A stretch of 64,000 bases of DNA from Maridesulfovibrio frigidus DSM 17176 (GCF_000711735.1 NZ_JONL01000002.1:595586-659585); one strand, 5' to 3'. Positions 15,511-24,499 are shown, numbered from the stretch's first letter. Notes: a model not told the origin generated them from the sequence alone. Program-made: numbers and translations.

Positions 15511-16330
15511 AGTATTTTGAGCCTTTTTTAAGATCGTATTGGTCTTTTGGGTCATCAAAGTTTGAATTTCTCCAGTCAATTTTCGATGTTCCACTTATAA
15601 CTTGGTAAGCACCAGCACCTTGCATTATTTCCTCTTCTGAAAGGCCCAATGCTCTAGCTGCAGCTCCAAAGTTAAAATTGCCAAATCTTTCATTTTCACG
15701 GCCTTGTCTTTTATAATCTTTTTCTTTCCCAGATCCGTATTTATCATAAATGTACCGTAATTTCTTTATTGAACCTAATTTGTCATCCTTTACTGATTCA
15801 GCAAATTCTTCTGCCTCTTGAATGTTCTTGTCTACACTCACGCCATCTGGTCCAACAGGAATTCCTTCGTATTTATGGAATTCAGTATCAGTGTCGTTTT
15901 TAATCTTTCTTATTTGCGCATCGCGCCTATTCCTCTCAGTAGAACTAAGTTTTAATGTTCGCTGAGTGGATGAAGTTAATCCTTCCATTCTATTTGGTTC
16001 AGAGGGCGAAGCTCTGTCCGCTCCGGCTTGTTTCGGCGGCTTTCCACTCTTCTGAATCCCACTCCCCTCAACATTACTCTTCTTATATTCTTCGCTAGCA
16101 GTAACGCTTGGTGCTTTAGTACTAATAAGCTCGTTAATAACAGTCTCGGCTAATTTATCCTTCGACTCCTGACTCTGACCAGCTAACCCTGTGCGATCAT
16201 GGAAGTTAATTGGATCATCGAGGCAGTAACCATAAACATCTACATCCCCACCAGCTAGTCCGATAGGGTCGGGAGTTGTGAATCTGCCGATGGTGGGGTC
16301 GTAGTCGCGATATCCGAAGTGAACTAAATC
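15473..16330 (-). pseudogene. Orphan Rhs tip cassette 3, resembling polymorphic toxin type 44
   Basis: Core homology begins at LVHFGYRDYDPTIGRF and the frame stays open through DRTGLA, the shared GQSQ linker, VEGSGIQK, one AGAD motif, and a unique tip ending at 15473. No ATG, GTG or TTG lies in frame before the ATG at 15988, which has no ribosome site. The frame runs back without a stop to the TAG of the preceding immunity gene. The tip has NFNFGAAARALGLSEEEIMQ, then GAGAYQVISGTS and FDDPKDQYDLKKG, a pattern I associate with the predicted-nuclease family polymorphic toxin 44 (recognition from memory, moderate certainty). It is best seen as a silent cassette. Confidence 0.68.
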
Positions 16331-16398
16331 GGTATATTGAGCATGATTTTCCGTAAAAAAACCCAGAAAATTTATGGAAAGTTTGTCGGAAAAAGTAG

Positions 16399-16746
16399 CT
16401 AAAAGAGTAGGCTAGTCAAAGAAACATAAATTCCAGGTGCTAAATAAATCCCAGCAAGAAGATATAGTAGTGTTTTTATAATTACATGCTTGTTTCTGTA
16501 TTTGAAGCACAGTGCTGTGACTGTAATCCAACATAAGCTATAAAAATACACGCTGAAGAAAGCTTTAATATATTGCAGCGAAAAGTAGTCCTCTACGCCT
16601 TTGTAACCTATGACAAATGGGTTGGACAATAATGCTATGCAATAGAGGTCGAATCCGAATGGTTCAATTTTTGCCACCATTCTAAGTAAAAGCGATATTT
16701 CTGCTGTAGCTATTGTGCATAACCATAATAAAAAGATTTTTTTCAT
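16399..16746 (-). CDS. Putative immunity protein, small integral membrane protein
   Basis: Unrecognised 115-residue protein that is almost entirely hydrophobic, with about four membrane segments (IFLLWLCTIATAEISLLL at residues 4-21, LYCIALLSNPFVIGY, AFFSVYFYSLCWITVTAL, and LLYLLAGIYLAPGIYVSLTS near the end). It starts about 60 nt downstream of the complete Rhs gene of block 2, the position expected for its immunity gene. Unlike the other immunity genes here it does not overlap its toxin. Confidence 0.6.
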   Translation of the reverse strand: MKKIFLLWLCTIATAEISLLLRMVAKIEPFGFDLYCIALLSNPFVIGYKGVEDYFSLQYIKAFFSVYFYSLCWITVTALCFKYRNKHVIIKTLLYLLAGIYLAPGIYVSLTSLLF

Positions 16747-16804
16747 ATTTATAAAGTATGCTGACTTGAGGACATTTGATTATTCCTCAAGTCAGCATTT
16801 TCAG

Positions 16805-18805
16805 TTAATTGTTTTTATGTAGTTTCCCAAGTTCTTCTATGTATCCTTTGGGAAATGGATTTTTAAAACCGCTAGGGGCTTTTATATTACCCGCTTTAAG
16901 AGTTGTCCCAACCGTATCAACGCAGTCTTCGAATCCTGGAATATACATTTCGTCCTTATTCGCTGATCTCGCATCAAGAGCTTTTCTCATTGCCTTCGAT
17001 TCTTCTGGAGAAACTCTTATCCTAACCCGCCTATCAAATTTAGCGTCAGTTTCATTGCGCATATCGGCTTTACCGTAAATGGTTACAGCTTTTTCTCCAT
17101 CAGGGTGTTTTCCATTTGCAGTGCCATCTCCTGGATCAACCCATAAATGTCCTGTGATACTATCTCCGTAATAGATTCTAGCTTCCAGCTCTTTCTGTTT
17201 TTTAGTCCTGTCTGCACCAGCAAGCTTATTCTGTCGGGACGGTATACCGTTTTTATCAGCACCAGCATATTTTTGCTTTGAGTTGTTCTTTAAAGATTGT
17301 TCATTTTGATCCGCTCCCGCAAGTCTCTTTTCCGCTGGGTTGGTACTGGAATTGTCCACTCCGGCCTTTTTCTCATGTCGGGATGGAACTCCATGCTTAT
17401 CCGCACCAGCGAACTTAGTAGATTTATTTTTTGGGGAACGGTCAACCTTGTCCGCTCCTGCGTGCTTAGTCTTTTTGTTTTTACCGTTTTCAGAAGGACG
17501 TTTAACACTGTCCACGCCAGCATGTTTAGTGCTTTTGGGTGCTTTCCCTTTCTTCTGAATCCCACTCCCCTCAACATTACCCTTCTTATATTCTTCGCTA
17601 GCAGTAACGCTTGGTGCTTTAGTGCTAATAAGCTCGTTAATCACAGTCTCGGCCAATTCGTCCTTCGACTCCTGACTCTGACCCGCCAACCCAGTTCTAT
17701 CATGAAAATTAATCGGATCATCCAAGCAATACCCATAAACATCCACATCCCCGCCAGCTAAACCGATAGGGTCGGGAGTTATGAATCTGCCGATGGTGGA
17801 GTCGTAGTCGCGGTAGCCGAAGTGAACTAGCCCTGTATCTTTATCTAACAACCCAGCAGAGAACCCAATGCACGTATCAAACTCTTCATTACTATCGAAA
17901 GCTTTATTACCAAACGAATCATGAATAATTTCTTTTATCTCATTACCCCTTTCGTCCGCAACCATGAATATTGTCCCGACCTGATCGGTAGCTAGATTGT
18001 ACGTTTTATTCTGATAAGTCATAGTTACAGGATCACCTTCTTCATTATAGGTGAACGCTTTATGGTTCATGCCTTGCCCGTCACATACCGCAACAAGCGT
18101 GGTCATACCATCCCACAAATATGATTCAATGGTGATGCCGTTAATTTTCTTAACAACTCTGCGCCCAAGTGGATCAATGATATATTGAATTTTGCGCATG
18201 TTTGGTAACCGGACTTCGTTAAGTATGCCAGACTCTGTGTAATAATAGGTCGTTACGTCCCCCATATCCATTTTCATAGATAGCCTACCATTGCTGTTGT
18301 ATGAATACTTAACTTCCCCCGCTTGGATAAGCTGAAGTTTATCGTTGTATACAAATTTACGAGGCTTAGTTTTGCTTGTTACGTCTGTTAGCCTCTCTCC
18401 GTATTTTCCATATGCATATTGCTCTACGACTTCATCTCCGTACATCACTTTGCTGAGTCTGCCGCCTAGGTCATACTGATATTCACGGCATACAGTTGCA
18501 GGGGATATGAGCAATGCTGTGTAATCTATCCTGCCGTTGTGATCTCTATCAATCGCCGTCATGGCAAAGACATTTTCTCTACCTGTGCGAAATTCTTTAG
18601 TTTGGTAATTGTCCACGGCTTTGGTCCCATGATCATCCTGCGCGGAATCTCTTTCTTGCTCGTCAAAGATGTTTTCACCTGTGCCGGATTCCGCATCTCT
18701 TCCTACAATAGGATTTTGTTGAGCCGATTGTTCACGTGTTTGGACATGGTTTTGTACTTCTGACCCCGCTTGTTTTTTCAGCTTGTCGCCATTTTGAGAA
18801 ATCAT
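16805..18805 (-). CDS. Short Rhs-repeat polymorphic toxin with AGAD-repeat linker
   Basis: Intact Rhs gene of block 2, 666 residues; GAGGGT precedes the ATG. Order: a short polar N-terminus with ESGTGENIFDEQERDS (about residues 39-54, shared with the block 1 Rhs), YD/Rhs repeats to about 340, the core end through DPINFHDRTGLA, and the GQSQ linker. Next comes a low-complexity linker in which AGAD or AGVD recurs seven times in about 110 residues. The C-terminal tip of about 125 residues contains DSITGHLWVDPGDG and FEDCVDTVGTTLKAG. A G-H strand followed by a Cys-Val-Asp helix again suggests a permuted papain-like enzyme (inference). No secretion signal or PAAR domain is visible. Confidence 0.87.
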   Translation of the reverse strand: MISQNGDKLKKQAGSEVQNHVQTREQSAQQNPIVGRDAESGTGENIFDEQERDSAQDDHGTKAVDNYQTKEFRTGRENVFAMTAIDRDHNGRIDYTALLISPATVCREYQYDLGGRLSKVMYGDEVVEQYAYGKYGERLTDVTSKTKPRKFVYNDKLQLIQAGEVKYSYNSNGRLSMKMDMGDVTTYYYTESGILNEVRLPNMRKIQYIIDPLGRRVVKKINGITIESYLWDGMTTLVAVCDGQGMNHKAFTYNEEGDPVTMTYQNKTYNLATDQVGTIFMVADERGNEIKEIIHDSFGNKAFDSNEEFDTCIGFSAGLLDKDTGLVHFGYRDYDSTIGRFITPDPIGLAGGDVDVYGYCLDDPINFHDRTGLAGQSQESKDELAETVINELISTKAPSVTASEEYKKGNVEGSGIQKKGKAPKSTKHAGVDSVKRPSENGKNKKTKHAGADKVDRSPKNKSTKFAGADKHGVPSRHEKKAGVDNSSTNPAEKRLAGADQNEQSLKNNSKQKYAGADKNGIPSRQNKLAGADRTKKQKELEARIYYGDSITGHLWVDPGDGTANGKHPDGEKAVTIYGKADMRNETDAKFDRRVRIRVSPEESKAMRKALDARSANKDEMYIPGFEDCVDTVGTTLKAGNIKAPSGFKNPFPKGYIEELGKLHKNN

Positions 18806-18905
18806 GTTTTACCCTCTAGTCTTATGGAAAGCTTAGTGAACACGGACCTTTTCCATGTTTTGCTGCTTACTGTTATCCTTTAATACTTTTAGGATAGCGT
18901 TTAAG

Positions 18906-18935
18906 CCGGACCTGAATCAGCCGAGTCAGGTCCGC
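18906..18935 (-). promoter_or_regulatory. Conserved hairpin upstream of Rhs genes, copy 2
   Basis: CGGACCTGA/TCAGGTCCG perfect 9-bp stem around ATCAGCCGAG, about 100 nt 5' of the Rhs start at 18805. Between it and the gene lies TATCCTAAAAG (minus strand), also found next to the hairpin at 53702-53732. Confidence 0.78.
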
Positions 18936-18968
18936 GAAGGTAATTTATTTAGACTTAGGCATGAAAAA

Positions 18969-18997
18969 AACCCTTCGATGGATATCCATCGAAGGGG
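18969..18997 (-). terminator. Terminator of the GT39 gene
   Basis: ACCCTTCGATGGAT and its complement form a nearly perfect palindrome followed on the minus strand by TTTTTTT. Confidence 0.88.
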
Positions 18998-19031
18998 TAA
19001 TATAAAATCAAAGACCAGTTACTATCGTAAA

Positions 19032-20624
19032 CTAGAATCTTAAACGCTTATCACGAGGCCAATAGCCATTGTAATCATAGCAAAGGAAAATAGTGAATTT
19101 ACGAGCTGGTTTCCCGCGGAATGTTGTCTGTAAATGAATTGGTGCACTTACCCGTTTAAACATCTTAACCAATTCATCATCTGGAGTTTCTTTAAACTTT
19201 TTAATTACATATACCGAATCCCACCCCAGCTTATCTTGAGGTCCGGGCCATAGATCATATTGATTCATACGTCTGTCGATCCACGCGCAGTATGTTCTAG
19301 GCTGTCCCGGAACATAAAATGCCAACGCGGCAGTCATGTCGTATTCCTCACTCATAATAAAGACTTTCGAGGGATCTTTAAACTGGGTTTTCTCTAATTC
19401 CACAACCTGCTCACCCAAATCTGTCCACCCTTTTAAGCGGTGAGTCGGATTTAAGTTATCTGGAAGAGGCACTAAATTTTGGAAATGAAGAGCACCAAAA
19501 ATTACGATGCCGAGAAATAGCCAAACTGAACGGAAACTTCCGCGCCTGGACCAAAACTTATCAAAAGCTAATCCGGCGAGCATAACTCCACTGACATATG
19601 AAATAACTGCCCAGTTACCGTGAACCTTGGTATGCAAGCTCCATGCGAGAAAGAAGAACCATACGGGCAAGAAAAATACAGAAAGGAGAGCTGCCTGCTT
19701 ATTATTAAGACCGAGCTTATTCGCTGAGTTTTTCTTTAAAGCAACAGCCGCCGCGCCAAATCCGCCTAGAATCATAAATATTAGCCACCACGGAGTAGCC
19801 ATTCCGACCTGCTCGCCAAGGTAAGGTAGAATTCTATCAAACCGTATTAACTGCGATGCGCTATCTCCTGAAGCTCCAATAAGATACAGGACATGCTTGT
19901 ATCCTACGAAATCATTCTGGAAATTCCAAATTAGAGTTGGGATGAATCCTACAAAAACTCCAGCCGAAAGGGCTAGAAACAATTTCTTCCAGAATCTACG
20001 AGGTAAGCGCTCTTTACGCATCAAAACTAACCCGTAAATAACGGAAAGTCCTGTAAACCCGAGCATTGTATATTTAGCGAGAATCCCGATTGCGAGAAAA
20101 GCAGCAACTAATACAAAAGGTGTTGTTCTGGATTCGTTAGGGTCGCGCTCAAGCCCCGGAGGGTGCGGTATTGTTGATGAATATAGAGCGAATATTGCAC
20201 CAGTCCAGCATAGAATAAACGGACTATCCGTTGTCATTAATATTCCAAGCGCGAGAAAAACGGGCATGGAGTTATAAACAACAAGGGTCCACACAGCGGC
20301 AGACCTGCGATCCCAAAGCTTGGACATTCCCCAATAAAGCAATATCTGCGTCAGCGCCGAGCCAACAATTGCTCCAAAACGGACTCCAAATTCAGTATTA
20401 CCGAAAATAGAAGTCCAAGTTGAGATAATCCACGCAATCAGAGGTCCCTTAGAGTAGTAAGTAAGCTGCATGTTGCGGGTCCAGTCCCAATACTGGGCCT
20501 CATCCTGCACCAAATTCAGCTGACCTGATCCTAAGAACCAGATACGGGCAAAAGTAGTGAAAATTATTATGATAAACGCCCACATGAGGGGCTTATTTTT
20601 GAACGAACTTGTTAATGATAACAC
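19032..20624 (-). CDS. GT39/ArnT-like membrane glycosyltransferase
   Basis: 530 residues with about ten to eleven hydrophobic segments. The N-terminal loop has QDEAQYWDWTRNMQLTYYSK (about residues 40-60), holding the Asp-Glu pair typical of dolichyl/undecaprenyl-phosphate sugar-dependent (PMT_2, ArnT) transferases. These move a sugar from a polyprenyl-phosphate carrier to lipid A, protein or another acceptor on the periplasmic face. A C-terminal periplasmic region of about 130 residues follows the last helix. The acceptor cannot be told; no lipid A or flagellin modification genes adjoin it. Confidence 0.85.
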   Translation of the reverse strand: MLSLTSSFKNKPLMWAFIIIIFTTFARIWFLGSGQLNLVQDEAQYWDWTRNMQLTYYSKGPLIAWIISTWTSIFGNTEFGVRFGAIVGSALTQILLYWGMSKLWDRRSAAVWTLVVYNSMPVFLALGILMTTDSPFILCWTGAIFALYSSTIPHPPGLERDPNESRTTPFVLVAAFLAIGILAKYTMLGFTGLSVIYGLVLMRKERLPRRFWKKLFLALSAGVFVGFIPTLIWNFQNDFVGYKHVLYLIGASGDSASQLIRFDRILPYLGEQVGMATPWWLIFMILGGFGAAAVALKKNSANKLGLNNKQAALLSVFFLPVWFFFLAWSLHTKVHGNWAVISYVSGVMLAGLAFDKFWSRRGSFRSVWLFLGIVIFGALHFQNLVPLPDNLNPTHRLKGWTDLGEQVVELEKTQFKDPSKVFIMSEEYDMTAALAFYVPGQPRTYCAWIDRRMNQYDLWPGPQDKLGWDSVYVIKKFKETPDDELVKMFKRVSAPIHLQTTFRGKPARKFTIFLCYDYNGYWPRDKRLRF

Positions 20625-20725
20625 TTAATATGACCTCCTTGCGAGGAAACTTTTATCCGAGCCTGCCACAGTTGACAACCTGCCAGCAGGATATCGAAAA
20701 ATAAAATATATAATTTGAAAAAATA

Positions 20726-20746
20726 AAACCCCCGAAATCCGGGGGT
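20726..20746 (-). terminator. Terminator downstream of fliN-like gene
   Basis: ACCCCCG/CGGGGGT short strong stem followed on the minus strand by TTTATTTTTT, between the FliN-like gene and the GT39 gene. Confidence 0.82.
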
Positions 20747-20800
20747 GAAAAAACGACAAATAAAGATTCCTCTTGAAATCAATATCTTCCGAATGAAATA

Positions 20801-21073
20801 TTAAAGACCAAGGCTTTTGATACGGGCTTCCGGAGTAATTATCTCAGTAACTCTAAAACCAAAATTTTCATTGATAACAACAAGTTCCCCACGCGCAACT
20901 AAACGTCCCTCTACGTACATATCGAGAGGTTCGCCAGCCAGCTTATGCAGTTCGATAACAGTTCCCTGACCAAACTGAATAATTTCGTTAACCAGCAGCT
21001 TTGTTCGTCCCATCTCAACTTTTACTTCAAGAGGGATATCCAAAATTCGCTTAAGTCCGTCTTCCGATCCCAT
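20801..21073 (-). CDS. fliN: FliN-type flagellar motor switch protein
   Basis: The conserved part is the SpoA/FliN C-terminal domain: ILDIPLEVKVEMGRTKLLVNEI, then QFGQGTVIELHKLAGEPLDM, VEGRLVARGELVVINENFGFRVTEI. FliN forms the C-ring base with FliM and FliG and sets rotor direction. The frame extends upstream through a hydrophobic stretch to 21154, but the ATG at 21073 has GGAG 6 nt before it and starts right at the domain (90 residues, short for FliN). It stands alone, away from a flagellar operon, although motAB and a FlgM-like gene occur elsewhere in the window. Confidence 0.85.
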   Translation of the reverse strand: MGSEDGLKRILDIPLEVKVEMGRTKLLVNEIIQFGQGTVIELHKLAGEPLDMYVEGRLVARGELVVINENFGFRVTEIITPEARIKSLGL

Positions 21074-21215
21074 GCTGCTCCAAAGGGTTTGATAGTTACA
21101 ACTCTTGAAAATGTACCCCAAAATAATACAAACAACCAGCAAAACAACACACACTAAAAATAATAAAATAACGTGAAGAGATAACTACACATTCACAACA
21201 TTCAGCAATAGAAAA

Positions 21216-21860
21216 CTACTTCACTTTTACAATCTTTACGCCTGAATCCCGATTGGGTTCAAGAGCTAGAATGCTTTCTGCACTTCCTTCAAACAAATCG
21301 AGCGGATGATGACTGATAACCAGAACCTGAAAGTTCAGCCTTTCGGCAATAGTACTAATCAATTCCATAAAGCGAGGGACCAGATCCGGCCTTAGCCAGC
21401 AGTCTTGCTCATCAAGAACCAAAAATGGACGATGCGCTTCAGGATTAAGTCTTGAAAGAGCAATAAGGCGAAGCCCTACAGAAAGGATGTTACAAACAGA
21501 TCCACCCTGCCCGACCATAATATCTTCTTCTCCGCCCTGATTAAGGATCTGGAAATCGACTTGCAGCTTTTTATCCCTTATGGACGCAACAGCTTTAACC
21601 TCTCTATCCTGCCCGAGAATTTCCCGTATGGCATGAGTGAGGTTCGTTTCGAGTTCGCTGAGCAGTTCACCGAACAATGCTGTGGTAAGCTCTTCCATTT
21701 TCTTTTCAGCATCAGGAGCGATTTGCAAAAACAGATCAGTTTTCTGTATCTCAGAACGCGTAGCTATCCAGTCATCGACTCTGGACACGGCTTTTGCTGT
21801 GATCCTGTCCGCCCTTCGCTCTAAGGATTCAAGAGATGGAATTTCTCCGGCAGAATTCAC
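21216..21860 (-). CDS. Split Rad50/SbcC-like ATPase, C-terminal lobe
   Basis: 214 residues. It carries the second half of an SMC/Rad50 ATPase head: a signature-like GQGGSVCNILSVGLRLIAL at about 120-140 (GQGG where LSGG is usual), Walker B FLVLDEQDCWL at about 153-163, and a switch VLVISHHPLDLF. It has no Walker A; that is in the gene at 23129-24469. GTG start with GGAGGGG before it, 3 nt after the coiled-coil gene. The four genes 24469 to 21216 overlap or abut with strong ribosome sites, so the lobes should be made together and assemble into one head. Confidence 0.82.
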   Translation of the reverse strand: MNSAGEIPSLESLERRADRITAKAVSRVDDWIATRSEIQKTDLFLQIAPDAEKKMEELTTALFGELLSELETNLTHAIREILGQDREVKAVASIRDKKLQVDFQILNQGGEEDIMVGQGGSVCNILSVGLRLIALSRLNPEAHRPFLVLDEQDCWLRPDLVPRFMELISTIAERLNFQVLVISHHPLDLFEGSAESILALEPNRDSGVKIVKVK

Positions 21861-21863
21861 GAG

Positions 21864-22169
21864 CTATACCCCTCCGCCGTTCTCAAGCTTCTGCAAGCCC
21901 TCAACGATGGAATTGATATGTTCCCTGTATTCTGCAACGAGCCTTGCATTCTCAGCCCGCTTTTCCTCGAGCAATTGCCCGAGCTTCGCGGGATCGGATG
22001 TTCCGTACTGTTGCGCGGCTTGCTCTTCCAGCCCAGCAAGCTGTGTGCCTATATTTTTAAGGTTCTGCTCAGTGCGGACTTTATCCTCACGAAGTCTTTC
22101 ATATTGCTTCTTAAGCAGATTCAGTTCCTGCTCAAGGCCATTATCATTTTGCGCGTTACCTGTTTGCAT
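21864..22169 (-). CDS. Small coiled-coil protein of the split Rad50 operon
   Basis: 101 residues, nearly all heptad-patterned helix (LEQELNLLKKQYERLREDKV, then NLKNIGTQLAGLEEQ and LLEEKRAENARLVAEYREHI). A perfect GGAGGTGA site lies before the ATG, which overlaps the nuclease gene by 14 nt. In an undivided Rad50 the zinc hook is followed by an ascending coiled coil and then the C-terminal lobe. This gene lies between the two lobe genes and could supply that coil as a separate chain (inference from order). Confidence 0.75.
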   Translation of the reverse strand: MQTGNAQNDNGLEQELNLLKKQYERLREDKVRTEQNLKNIGTQLAGLEEQAAQQYGTSDPAKLGQLLEEKRAENARLVAEYREHINSIVEGLQKLENGGGV

Positions 22170-23139
22170 CTGTCACCTCCGTATATAAATCCCAGATCAA
22201 TTTGCTTTCCGGCTCACCCGGATCAATATTCTCTTCCAAAAATTGTTTCAAGCCCGATCCTTCATGAGTCCTTTTCCACGCGAGTCTTTCAAGACCCTGC
22301 AAAAATTTAGATTCTGCAGCTTCAGCGTCTTCGATCTCCAGTGGAAATTCCTGATCAGGAAAAACCTCATAAAAATCACGATGCGGCACATCCCACTTTT
22401 CTAAATCGACACAGAAAGGGGTCCATATCGTTGCCTGCGGTTTGCGCTCAAGGGCATATTTAGTAAACGCAAGGCGCGTTATATTACCGGGATTTGCCCA
22501 AGTTGTTGCTCCTGCGGGAATGGTCAGACCCGGCCTATGAATATGCCCGTTAATAACCCAGTCAATTCCAGAAATTTCTTTAATGGCATAATGCGGCTTT
22601 TTATACTCAGGGAAAGCAATATTGTGGTGAGTTACCCACACGACTTTAATGAATTCAGCACCATCTACCTGCAACTCTGCACATTCAATTTCTCCGCGAT
22701 CAAAAGTCTTAGGGATAGGGAATCCATCAGGACTGGCCCCAACAAGCACATCACCTTCAGGTGTTTCGAGGATAAAAGACGGTCCCGCTTCGTTCATTAA
22801 ATGCATTACGTTCGCAGCATCAAGAACAGCCATAGACACGTCCGGGGTGAAACGCGCCTGATATTTATCGTGATTCCCGACTAATACAGCGGGATTATAA
22901 ACCCTGAATAAAGCAATCAACTCCACCAGCAAACTATTTGAATTTTCTCTAGGCCAGTTAAACAAATCCCCTAGAATAAGCGGAACCATACCCAGTTCTT
23001 TTGCCCGTTTAAAACAAGCTTCGATCTTATCCAAAATATCAGCAGAATAGCTGTTAAGGCGCTGTCCCGGAGGAGTCGCCGCAATATGCGGATCGCCTAT
23101 CAGAAAAAGTCCATTACCCTTTACGCGTTTAAGACTCAT
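22156..23139 (-). CDS. SbcD/Mre11-like metallophosphoesterase
   Basis: 327 residues. Calcineurin-like phosphoesterase motifs are in order: IGDPHIA (D-x-H), ILGDLFNW (G-D), VGNHDKY (GNHD), VTHHN and INGHIHRPG. This is the Mre11/SbcD nuclease arrangement. The C-terminal 60 residues are acidic and helical, where Mre11 proteins contact Rad50 coils. GGGAGGAG precedes the ATG, which overlaps the upstream ATPase gene by 11 nt. Together with the flanking ATPase halves it should form a DNA-end processing complex. The length is near the short end for SbcD. Confidence 0.88.
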   Translation of the reverse strand: MSLKRVKGNGLFLIGDPHIAATPPGQRLNSYSADILDKIEACFKRAKELGMVPLILGDLFNWPRENSNSLLVELIALFRVYNPAVLVGNHDKYQARFTPDVSMAVLDAANVMHLMNEAGPSFILETPEGDVLVGASPDGFPIPKTFDRGEIECAELQVDGAEFIKVVWVTHHNIAFPEYKKPHYAIKEISGIDWVINGHIHRPGLTIPAGATTWANPGNITRLAFTKYALERKPQATIWTPFCVDLEKWDVPHRDFYEVFPDQEFPLEIEDAEAAESKFLQGLERLAWKRTHEGSGLKQFLEENIDPGEPESKLIWDLYTEVTDANR

Positions 23140-24469
23140 GAAGCTCCTCCCCGATCAACTTATCCGCAGCCAACTCATTTCCGCACAAAGGACAACTGCC
23201 AATTTCGGCAAGTCGTTTTTCTATTTGCAGTTCCAGCTCTACTTTTGATTTCCCCAAACTCAGCAAGGCTTGCTCAGCTTCACTCTGCGCCAGTTTAAGA
23301 GAATCAAACCCTCCAATAACCCGCACTAAATTAGAATCATCAAATAACTCAGGGGCCGGAGCAAGCGGCGCAATAACCTGCGTTCTACGCAAAATATTAT
23401 CCATAAACCCTTTGTTGCGGGATACGTTGCTGATGGTTGCGGAAAGAGCGGATATATCTTCAAGCACAGGTGGAGATTCCAGCAATGACAGACTACTACG
23501 CCTATTCGCCTGCGCGCTATTAGCAAAAGACAATTGCGTATAGCGAGAAATTTTAGCTTCCAAATCTTGTACAGGGAATAGCGGAGGAACTGCCGTCAAA
23601 TCACTTAAGCTCTGAGCGCGCCTATTCAGCCCTTCTCTTTGATGGCGCAAATTACCAATCTGCCAGCCAGCATTAGCTAGCTGCTGAACGGGAAAAAGTT
23701 CTGGACCTTTCGTAAGCGGTGACAGCTCTTTTTCTCGGCTCGCAAGGTTATTCGCAGAAGTCTGAAGCTGGCCTTTGCGATCCAAGAATTCTTCAATACG
23801 CGGAATTTCATTTGAAAGCTTATCCGACTGCTCTTTCAGCTCGCGGGCTGATTCAAGCCCTAGGTTAACATTCGGCAACTCATTCAAATTGCCCAGTTCC
23901 TGGCCTATCTGCTCCATTTTCTGTAGCTGAAATTTTTTCTCACGTTTAGCTTCTCTGACCCTATTTTTAAGCTCAGTCTGCATCGCGAGCAAATGAGCTG
24001 CCTCAGATGACGAAGCAAAAAACTGAGCCGCAACGCTTGCCGGCTGATCTAGCAGGAAAATAGGTTTGCGCTGATCACCGATATGAACATCTAGAAATTT
24101 GTCGCCTTCAAGCGGAACTTGATTAAGACGCAGAATAGCCAGCACATCCTCAGGAGGTTTGCGCCCGAACTTCGCATATACTTCCGGCTTCTCTTCGCCA
24201 ACCTTAGTAACTTCATACCAAGCCGTAGCTTTCTTGCGAATCCACGCAACCCTTACGCCATCGTCCATCTCAAGCTCTACTCGCGCAATCTTTGCACCAT
24301 GCCGCACAAAATGTTTTGGCAACGGATTAGTCGCAATACAGCGCAGAGCCTCAACAACGGAAGATTTACCGCTATTGTTCGGGCCAGTAAGCACAGTCAT
24401 ACCCGGTCCTAGCTCTATCTCAGTATAAGCGTGTGCTAAAAAGTCTTTTAGGATTATTTTTTTGATCAT
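23129..24469 (-). CDS. Split Rad50/SbcC-like ATPase, N-terminal lobe with zinc hook
   Basis: 446 residues. The N-terminal lobe has DFLAHAYTEIELGPGMTVL and Walker A GPNNSGKSS at about residues 30-38. Then comes a long region of coiled coil and predicted helix to about 420, and finally SCPLCGNELAADKLIGEEL just before the stop. CPLCG is a Rad50-type zinc-hook CxxC. The protein therefore ends about 15 residues after the hook, and the returning coil and C-terminal lobe are encoded by later genes of the operon. No frameshift remnant is visible; each later gene has its own strong ribosome site, so the split looks evolved rather than broken. Confidence 0.83.
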   Translation of the reverse strand: MIKKIILKDFLAHAYTEIELGPGMTVLTGPNNSGKSSVVEALRCIATNPLPKHFVRHGAKIARVELEMDDGVRVAWIRKKATAWYEVTKVGEEKPEVYAKFGRKPPEDVLAILRLNQVPLEGDKFLDVHIGDQRKPIFLLDQPASVAAQFFASSSEAAHLLAMQTELKNRVREAKREKKFQLQKMEQIGQELGNLNELPNVNLGLESARELKEQSDKLSNEIPRIEEFLDRKGQLQTSANNLASREKELSPLTKGPELFPVQQLANAGWQIGNLRHQREGLNRRAQSLSDLTAVPPLFPVQDLEAKISRYTQLSFANSAQANRRSSLSLLESPPVLEDISALSATISNVSRNKGFMDNILRRTQVIAPLAPAPELFDDSNLVRVIGGFDSLKLAQSEAEQALLSLGKSKVELELQIEKRLAEIGSCPLCGNELAADKLIGEELHES

Positions 24470-24499
24470 ATTTTATTAAATATTGCGTAATTTTTTATG

